From Schizochytrium sp. CCTCC M209059 (taxonomy: Eukaryota; Sar; Bigyra; Thraustochytrida; Thraustochytriidae): 64,000 bases of DNA. Positions within the stretch are counted from its first letter, which is position 1. Every line of letters starts with the position of its first letter. Positions 57,283 to 64,000 of this stretch are shown one piece after another. Under the pieces are notes generated by a model that was not told where the DNA came from, ran no database searches, and saw only the letters and a list, made by a program, of their open reading frames with translations. The position numbers and the translations under genes are program-made. Location: contig KN805399.1 in NCBI GenBank assembly GCA_000818945.1, positions 184,839 to 248,838 on the forward strand, in the 5' to 3' direction.

Positions 57283-60200
57283 ATGAGGTACATTGAGCTG
57301 CTCGCGAGCTACTTGCCATCTGTCGTGGTAGATGAGATTCTCAAGCTAGAAGAGGAAGAACGCAAGACGAAAGAGCGGTACGACTCCTCGCAACCGCGTC
57401 TGACAAATTATGATGCAGCCTGTCTCTTTGCCGATGTTAGTGGATTCACAAAGTTGAGCGAGAGCATGTCGTTCAGGTATGGCCCTCATGTCGGCGCCGA
57501 ACACCTTGCGAAGCAGCTCAACTCGTACTTTAGTCAACTCGTGAAAATTATCAACTCCGAAGGTGGCGATGTCTTCAAGTTCGCCGGTGACGCCATGATT
57601 GTACTTTGGCCTCCCACCGGTGATGAGGAAAGCATCGAAGATCGTACAAAACGCGCGACACAGTGCGCTGTGCGAATTCAAGGCCTTGGCCAGGATCTTA
57701 CTTTTGACGACGACGCTGTCTCCCTGAGCATCAAGATTGGCGTCGGTGTGGGCTCGCTCGCCATTATTCATTTGGGCGGTGTCAAGGGCCGTACAGAATA
57801 TGTCGCCGTGGGCGAGCCCATGAGCCAAGCTTTCGCAGCTGAAGGAATGGCTTTGGCAGGCGACGTCATCGTCTCCTCGGCTGCGTGGAAGTGCATCGAA
57901 AAAGAGGCTGGCATTTCTGGTGACAAGATGCCTGGAGGCAAGCGTGGTAATCGTCACACCGGTTTTCGACGCATCGATCTCGAGAACTTCAGGCCTGGGC
58001 GCGCACGCAACAAACGCGTTGGCGTCAACCTCTTCGATGCCTATACAGGTCTCACGGAGAAACGCATCAGACAGCTCATTCCCTCTGCGGCTCTGCAGTC
58101 CATCGACTCGGCCCACCCTGAGTTCGAGTACTACAGTTCGGAGCTGCGGCGAATCTCAGTGGTCTTCATCGGACTCGGTCTCACCGAAGCAGAGGTCCAG
58201 ACCGCTGCCGCGGGCGGCGAAGAGATGCATGTTCTCCACGAGGCCATGCGCATCGTTCAAACTGCCGCGTACAAGTACGAGGGGGCCCTCAACAAATTCA
58301 TCGTCGACGACAAAGGCGCAACTATTATCGTTCTGTTTGGCCTGCCGCCCTACAGTCATGAAAATGATGCGAAGCGAGCGGTTTCCTCCTCTTTGCATAG
58401 CATCAGCAGGCTGCGCGAAAATCTTGGACTGAACCCAGCGGCCGGCATCACGTCGGGCACAGCCTTTTGCGGAGTCCTCGGAAGTCAAACAAGAAAGGAA
58501 TACTCTGTTCTGGGCGACATTGTCAATCTGTCGGCACGATTCATGCAGGCCTCGCGAAAGAGTCTCGACGAAGCGGATAGCATGAGCTTCATTGCACCAA
58601 TTATCTGCGACGAGGCCACCTTTGTCACTTGTCAGCGAGACATCCCCTTCCGCAGACTCGAGCCCATAAGAGTCAAGGGCAAATCCAAGGCGATCAAGGC
58701 TTTTGAGCCGCTCGCCTCCGCCGGACTTCTCGCTGCGCCTCAAGTACCAAAGACTATCATGAAGAAGACGCTCCGTATTGGAATTGGACGCCGGGACCGA
58801 GGCGAAACGCGGCACCGCGCTGCCTCTGATGTTGTATCCGCCAATGACAAGGGATTCTCTGTTCGGGACTCAATGCAACTGCTCGGTCCCCGCTTCCCCA
58901 TGGCAGGTCTCGCGCCAAAGGGCTCATCCTCAAAGGCGCCGCCCGGTGGTCATGTTGACATGCGCTTCTCATCGATCATCTTGCTGGCTCCAGAACGTCT
59001 GCGGGATCTTGAAGAGTCGACAGGGCGGAAGAACGAAGACCTTCGCATGTACTTTCGTATGCCGACATCTCTTCTCCGCGGTCGTGGCCCTGGTCAACGC
59101 AAGCGCAACGCGAGCGGCGCGCAAGGTGATCGGCGAAGATCGTCCAGCATGAGCAGTAGGGGCCTGCGAACGAGCCAGCGCTTGGCTTCGGCTCTTGCGG
59201 GGGCGGTGTCCTCTTCTCCGAGCAGCGGCGGCAAGGCATCTGCGTCGTCTGTCGCTCAAGTGATTGATGAGGACGCTGATTTTGAGTTCAACAACCCCGC
59301 TGCAAGCACCAATCGCGCAACGTATAGTTCCCTGGACAGCGACGAGGGGACGCATGGTCTGCGCAGAAAGAGCCTCATCTTTTATAACGAGGTCGCAAAT
59401 ACGGCACACGTGTCAACTGGCGGTCCGAGTGACCCGGAGTACGACGAGACTTGCGCCCAGGTTGTCATCGGCGCTCCTAAAATGTATCATGTCGCCACCA
59501 TTAACCGTGGATCCCGAGGCCAAGAGACCACAAAGGATCTTCTTGCGAACGCGTGCGAACGAGGCCATTCTGTTGGAATGCTGCAGCACGGCATTGGGTC
59601 CGACCACCTCGCTTTGATTATTCAGGGCACGGAAATGGTCTTCAATCTCGACATTTGGTTATCGAACACCGCGCGTATCGAAGCCGCACTCAACGGCAAG
59701 TCACCGACAGAAGCAAGTGAAGGCGTCCCGCTCAAGTACCTCGAACCTATCGTGAACACAGCTCTTGGTTTTGGTGTTCTCTGGCAGCGCTCTGTCGACA
59801 TTCGACCAGCGAAGGACTTGAAGCGAGCCGATGCCCCGCGCAGAGCTCCCTCTGTGGGCTCCATATCCGCGCCTTTGTATAGCTGCGAGGAGGTCAGTAG
59901 CGGCACCACCCTGACGCTGATTCTGGTGGCGCGCAAAGACGTCGCTGTCCTGCAATCGCCGAACTCGTATGTGCTCGGGGCGCTCATGGCGCGCAAGATT
60001 GAGCTCATTGAGCACAACAAGGGGTCAGTGGCCATTGTCACGGGCGAGCCTGGGTCAGGAAAGACGAACCTGCTCAAGCACTTTGGATACGGCTTTCTCC
60101 CCGAGACCGTGCCCGTCCTAGGTTCCTCTGAACAATGGGAACATACCACGTCAGAGTACGAGCGCCTCTTCCAGCTTAATGGCGAGTCAGACCAATTCAA

Positions 60201-63200
60201 AAAGTTTCGTAACGAGGAGCGCCACTTCCATGTTTGGTTCGACATTATTTTGCAGTGGATCTTCCACGAGGCTTCCGATCTCGCGGCTTCGACGCTCCGC
60301 AAGAACCCAGGCAAAATTCGAACGCAGATTTTAGCGGGAGCGCTCGACGATAGTCTGGCGGGATACGCCAGTCTGCTCAACGACGATCTCGGCACTGAAT
60401 TTGACGAGACAGATACTGCTGCGCTCCTGACCGATATGCCCGAGTCGGAACGCGTCGCGCATGTGAACGAAGTGCTTACTGATATGATCTGTGACATTGT
60501 GTCCAAGATTGTCATCAAATTTGGCGGCCTCGTCATCCTCATTGACGACGCGCTCCGTCTTGACGAGCACTCATGGGGCGTTGCGCGTAGACTCGCCGAA
60601 CTTGTCTGCAGCGACTCGCTCGAGTTACTTCTCGTTGTGGCCCTGCGATCCTTTGAGGGACTCGCGGACCGCACCATGGGTTTGCAGCCAAGACTCATCC
60701 AACCACGTACGCGCGCGGCGCTGGTCAAGTATCGTGAAGTCTGTGCTGTGGAGGGCGTTGAAGTGCTGTCTATGGGGCCGCTCTCGCGCAACATGGCTGT
60801 TGACATTTTTCGCAAGCACGTTGGCGATGACATTCAGACTGTGAGCCCTGACTTGTGGCGCATGTGCGAATCTCGCTGTTACAACAACCCGCTTCTCATC
60901 AGCGACTTTGCCTACGAAATCCGCGAGGCTCGTAGACCCAAAATTGTCCGCTACACTCCCCTGCCAAATACCAGCAAGAAGCCCTCGAAACGGAACCAAG
61001 GCGCGGACGCACCGCGCCAGCTCTACACGGCATCTCTGCGTGTCGCCGTGCAGCATCTCGACGAGCCAGCGTGGACGATGCATGCAGCTCATCGCGCCGC
61101 GCTGAGTAAGCAAGCAGCGTTTCTGGCCGATCGAAGTGCGAACGATCCGATGAACTCGTCGCCAGACCAGCCTGCGCAAGGCATTAACGAAAATGAGATG
61201 GAAGGGGTCAACTTCCCTTCTGACTATTATCCACCTGCGGAGGTGGCACCCCCACGCACTGCTGCAGGAGTGCTTGGCGAGCTCGTGGATCGGCTCGGGT
61301 CCATCGAACAAATGGTTCTCCGCATCGCCTGCATGATCGGAAGCACGTTCTCTCTGCGATTGATTCAAGATGTTTACCCGCGCAACTCTCTCAAGCGCGA
61401 TTTTACCGAGAACCTCGTTAAGGCCGCATGCGAGAACCTTGCAGACCAGCACGGCATTTTTCACAAGGTTCGTGCCAATGCCTACAATGACGAGTACGTC
61501 TACAGATTCGCCGACATGCTTTTGGTGAGTACACTCCGCCATCGGCTGCTCAAGAAGCACAAGATCTCCCTCGCAGCCAGCATCACGCGCGCACGGTCGC
61601 AGTTTAAAGCGGCTCTTGAGCTCGAAAAGCTTCAGGCCGAAGACATCGCTCTTCCGAAGCGTCCCATGTCGATGCGTGTGCCGACAAATGCGGGTGACCC
61701 ACAGCAGGCGCGTATTGAAAAGGAGGGTCCTCTCGCGATCAAGAAGAAGAATCCACCGAGCAACAAGATCTTCTCGGACTGGAAGGAACGCTACGTTGTG
61801 TTGCACGCAGACTGCATTCTTATCTTCAAGAAGCGCGATCCCCGTCGCATGGCCGAGAGCGATGCACATGTGGTGATTTACCTGAACGAGGCGTCCGTGG
61901 AACTCTTCGAAGACCCCGCAGAGCGCACGCACACCTTGGCCTTTCGGATCATTGCCGACGAATGGTCTCGTCGAGGAGAGCTGCACTACTCAACGCGCGA
62001 CTTTACGTTTGCCGACTCCGACCCTGGTGAGACGCGACGATGGTTTTCGCGCGTGTCCATGACGTTAAATCGGCACAAACTCGGGACTCGTTTCTTTGAA
62101 GGCGCGAAATCGTCACACAGTTCCCAGGACCTTCTCCCTGTCCGTCGCCGGACCATCTTGAACTATGCCTCGCTTCTCAATGATGGGGATACGGGCATCA
62201 TCGTCACGTTGCGTTCCGCTGGGCCTGGTGCATCGCATGAGCAGTTCTCTTCCTCGAGGACGCCGCGCGGTCCTACCAAACATTTGTCGTCGCCGAACAA
62301 TCATTCGACAGAGATCTATGCTTCAGCATTTCTCCGTCTACACAACGGCGTGCGCTTTGTTCGTAAGCAGACCATGTTGACTGCTCCGACGCATTCTGAG
62401 CTGATCGAGTTCAACGAGTCGTTTCTTTTCAAGCTGGCACCCGAATTCTTGGTGGACTGGAGAAATCAGCCGGAGAGGAATGCCTCGCTTGAAATTGTGC
62501 TCTGGCGGCAGCTCGACAGTGCTCTCGGGTTCGATATGATGGTAGGTTACTGCTCCGTTCAGCTCGCGGACGTTTACATTCGTCGCGACAGCGCGTCGAA
62601 GCTTTCACTTGACCTCAGCGTTATGGAACCGTATGGCGATCTGAAAGCGCAGGACGCCACGCTCAGCGTTGGGCTCGAGCTCGTGATCACTGGCGACGAC
62701 GAGACCGAGATTGCAACCATGCAAGAAAGCATTTCCCTGGGAGAAACAAGCCGCGACCACAATCTCGAACAGCAGCGGGAGCTCGCGGATACCGTCTTTC
62801 TAGAGAACATGGAGCTGAACGTGCGCTCGGAGACTGGCCGACAGGGCGGGAGCTTTGCGGACACTACGGGTAGCGGGCGTGGAACGACTGTTCAGCGGCC
62901 TCAAAACAAGAAGAAAAAGTCCCGAGGCACTGGACCACCCTTGGAGCCACTCGCTTTGAATGGAACCTTGGCACCAGGCGAGAAGCGGAGCACATCGATG
63001 CAGATCTCGCGACCGCGCATGATATCGACTGCCACCCAGAAATCGCGCCGTGCCACGCTGGTCTCTGAAGCCGGAGCTAGCAACAAGGGGGCCCTCGTCT
63101 CGCCCCTTGCCCACCTCGAGTTTGTGGCAAAAGCAGCACGAAATCGCGGTGAGCGCGATCTGCTGGGAGTGCTGAAGCGCCTTTTGCTCACGCGCTCCTT

Positions 63201-64000
63201 TGCCGAGCTCGTAAGTCCCGTCAGCCTCGACGAGAAGTCTCGTAAGTGGCTTGGATCTCAATTTACTCGTGCCGAAGTGCGTCCAGATGGCGACGACGAT
63301 GCGCTCGGGGAAGCCGTAAGGCGCTTTTCGATGGCGAGCGCGCCGTCGGCCTCGGGGGATCTCGTTGAGCAGGAAGAAAGCGCGACCTCACTCGAGTTTC
63401 TCGCAAATGCCTACGTGCAGGCATGCGGGCGACCCCTCGATTATGTCGATGAGGATACCGCGACGCCGATGGGACCTGTGTCACTTGCTGCCGTTTTGTC
63501 TCGGATGAACAAGGGAGTCTCTCCGATGACTGAGGTGGGCATCTATAATGATCCCGAGAGCCCCGAGGCCTCGGATCGTATGCCTCTCGTTACGTACCTT
63601 GACGAGTTGCGCACACAAGCGCTCGAGGTTGCCCGTGCGGCCATTGGTCGGCGTCTCGAGGATGATGGAAAGGGCCGAAGTGCGGTGCCGAATGCCGTCT
63701 TTCAACGCTCGACAAGCTCCTCTACCCTTGCCAGCAATGGGGCCGGAGCTGGTGGCGATGGGGGCATCTTTGGCGGTAGGAGCGGAAGCTTGGTTTTTTC
63801 CACGACCGCAACCATGGCCGCTGTTGCCGCGGCGGCTGCGGCGCGGAAGAAGAAAAAACAGCCCAGGCGCCGTAAGAAGAAGGCAGAGTCTTGGAACAGC
63901 ATGATCTCGCGATACGGCAAGTTTGTCGGGAAAGAGAAGATCAACGATCCTCGCCTGCTGGACCCTTCGTCGTGGTTCTTTGATCTGAGTCTCGTGCCAA
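57283..64000 (+). CDS. Soluble-adenylyl-cyclase-like protein with NTPase, PH and C2-like modules (partial, runs off right edge)
   Basis: An uninterrupted frame of 2239 codons from ATG 57283 (upstream in-frame TAA at 57259) to the edge; the C-terminus is missing. Two class III cyclase domains: C1 (about 45-205) has FADVSGFTKLSE (metal Asp51) and GGDVFKFAGDAMIVLW (Lys99, Asp103). C2 (about 288-475) has EYSVLGDIVNLSARFM (Ser408, Asn415, Arg419) but no metal Asp pair. This split is that of mammalian sAC (ADCY10), which makes cAMP at the C1/C2 interface. By motif alignment from memory, the Arg implicated in sAC bicarbonate sensing falls on Phe184 here. Then come a P-loop NTPase (TGEPGSGKTNLL about 919; GGLVILIDDALRLDE about 1083), a PH domain (about 1481-1598, DWKERYVVLHADCILIFKK) and a C2-like domain (about 1632-1770). 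The remainder is disordered and basic. Lys99/Ser408 favour ATP over GTP (inference). Confidence 0.93.
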   Translation, partial: MRYIELLASYLPSVVVDEILKLEEEERKTKERYDSSQPRLTNYDAACLFADVSGFTKLSESMSFRYGPHVGAEHLAKQLNSYFSQLVKIINSEGGDVFKFAGDAMIVLWPPTGDEESIEDRTKRATQCAVRIQGLGQDLTFDDDAVSLSIKIGVGVGSLAIIHLGGVKGRTEYVAVGEPMSQAFAAEGMALAGDVIVSSAAWKCIEKEAGISGDKMPGGKRGNRHTGFRRIDLENFRPGRARNKRVGVNLFDAYTGLTEKRIRQLIPSAALQSIDSAHPEFEYYSSELRRISVVFIGLGLTEAEVQTAAAGGEEMHVLHEAMRIVQTAAYKYEGALNKFIVDDKGATIIVLFGLPPYSHENDAKRAVSSSLHSISRLRENLGLNPAAGITSGTAFCGVLGSQTRKEYSVLGDIVNLSARFMQASRKSLDEADSMSFIAPIICDEATFVTCQRDIPFRRLEPIRVKGKSKAIKAFEPLASAGLLAAPQVPKTIMKKTLRIGIGRRDRGETRHRAASDVVSANDKGFSVRDSMQLLGPRFPMAGLAPKGSSSKAPPGGHVDMRFSSIILLAPERLRDLEESTGRKNEDLRMYFRMPTSLLRGRGPGQRKRNASGAQGDRRRSSSMSSRGLRTSQRLASALAGAVSSSPSSGGKASASSVAQVIDEDADFEFNNPAASTNRATYSSLDSDEGTHGLRRKSLIFYNEVANTAHVSTGGPSDPEYDETCAQVVIGAPKMYHVATINRGSRGQETTKDLLANACERGHSVGMLQHGIGSDHLALIIQGTEMVFNLDIWLSNTARIEAALNGKSPTEASEGVPLKYLEPIVNTALGFGVLWQRSVDIRPAKDLKRADAPRRAPSVGSISAPLYSCEEVSSGTTLTLILVARKDVAVLQSPNSYVLGALMARKIELIEHNKGSVAIVTGEPGSGKTNLLKHFGYGFLPETVPVLGSSEQWEHTTSEYERLFQLNGESDQFKKFRNEERHFHVWFDIILQWIFHEASDLAASTLRKNPGKIRTQILAGALDDSLAGYASLLNDDLGTEFDETDTAALLTDMPESERVAHVNEVLTDMICDIVSKIVIKFGGLVILIDDALRLDEHSWGVARRLAELVCSDSLELLLVVALRSFEGLADRTMGLQPRLIQPRTRAALVKYREVCAVEGVEVLSMGPLSRNMAVDIFRKHVGDDIQTVSPDLWRMCESRCYNNPLLISDFAYEIREARRPKIVRYTPLPNTSKKPSKRNQGADAPRQLYTASLRVAVQHLDEPAWTMHAAHRAALSKQAAFLADRSANDPMNSSPDQPAQGINENEMEGVNFPSDYYPPAEVAPPRTAAGVLGELVDRLGSIEQMVLRIACMIGSTFSLRLIQDVYPRNSLKRDFTENLVKAACENLADQHGIFHKVRANAYNDEYVYRFADMLLVSTLRHRLLKKHKISLAASITRARSQFKAALELEKLQAEDIALPKRPMSMRVPTNAGDPQQARIEKEGPLAIKKKNPPSNKIFSDWKERYVVLHADCILIFKKRDPRRMAESDAHVVIYLNEASVELFEDPAERTHTLAFRIIADEWSRRGELHYSTRDFTFADSDPGETRRWFSRVSMTLNRHKLGTRFFEGAKSSHSSQDLLPVRRRTILNYASLLNDGDTGIIVTLRSAGPGASHEQFSSSRTPRGPTKHLSSPNNHSTEIYASAFLRLHNGVRFVRKQTMLTAPTHSELIEFNESFLFKLAPEFLVDWRNQPERNASLEIVLWRQLDSALGFDMMVGYCSVQLADVYIRRDSASKLSLDLSVMEPYGDLKAQDATLSVGLELVITGDDETEIATMQESISLGETSRDHNLEQQRELADTVFLENMELNVRSETGRQGGSFADTTGSGRGTTVQRPQNKKKKSRGTGPPLEPLALNGTLAPGEKRSTSMQISRPRMISTATQKSRRATLVSEAGASNKGALVSPLAHLEFVAKAARNRGERDLLGVLKRLLLTRSFAELVSPVSLDEKSRKWLGSQFTRAEVRPDGDDDALGEAVRRFSMASAPSASGDLVEQEESATSLEFLANAYVQACGRPLDYVDEDTATPMGPVSLAAVLSRMNKGVSPMTEVGIYNDPESPEASDRMPLVTYLDELRTQALEVARAAIGRRLEDDGKGRSAVPNAVFQRSTSSSTLASNGAGAGGDGGIFGGRSGSLVFSTTATMAAVAAAAAARKKKKQPRRRKKKAESWNSMISRYGKFVGKEKINDPRLLDPSSWFFDLSLVP

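Noticed and set aside
57346..61986. Several minus-strand open frames (57346-58116, 59622-60833, 60625-61986)
   Set aside because: They are antisense shadows of the plus-strand cyclase, whose motifs (FADVSGF, GEPGSGKT, PH, C2) are unambiguous.

Overview
This is a nuclear window from a eukaryotic microbe. It has long, mostly uninterrupted coding regions, widely spaced genes on both strands, GC-rich promoters full of simple tandem repeats, and recognisable TATA boxes at some genes. The gene set (PDR-type full ABC transporter, several G-protein alpha subunits, tubby, CYRI/FAM49, exportin, soluble-type cyclase, a stramenopile-style 'PxGxxxG' protein) and the scarcity of introns fit an intron-poor stramenopile such as a labyrinthulomycete (thraustochytrid). 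That assignment is inference, not proof. One assembly gap (N run) lies at 34446-34507.

Layout, left to right. A small coiled-coil protein (-, 983-1852). A PX-domain sterol glucosyltransferase (-, 3255-6260). A PDR/ABCG full transporter (-, 6790-11820). A membrane-anchored M14 deacylase-like protein (+, 13762-15918). A small RyR-domain protein (-, 16182-16880). A giant kinase-like/NACHT/ankyrin protein resembling an NLR or STAND sensor (-, 17628-24449). A secreted PDZ-repeat acidic protein (+, 25744-29193) convergent with a TMEM14 protein (-, 29343-29636). Three G-alpha genes in a row on + (31822-39025), the third with a Gln-to-Met change in switch II and an in-frame stop. An exportin-5-like karyopherin (-, 39650-43714), an XPA-like protein (+, 44790-45764), a tubby protein (-, 46055-48331), a Cys-rich methyltransferase-like protein (-, 48885-51029), a coiled-coil protein (-, 51416-52891) and a CYRI/FAM49 protein (+, 55079-56017). 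Last is a very large soluble-adenylyl-cyclase-like gene (+, 57283 to beyond the right edge) carrying two cyclase domains, a P-loop NTPase module, a PH domain and a C2-like domain.

Many genes point to membrane and second-messenger signalling: PX, PH, C2, tubby, G-alpha, cyclase, CYRI and RyR domains. There is no operon-like organisation, so shared function is only suggested. The most unusual items are the kinase-NACHT-ankyrin protein, the divergent third G-alpha with its interrupted frame, the cyclase with PH and C2 modules, the PX-sterol glucosyltransferase fusion, and a roughly 570-bp perfect CTTG array between two G-alpha genes.

Start codons were chosen as the first in-frame ATG. Several open frames extend further upstream without an ATG.
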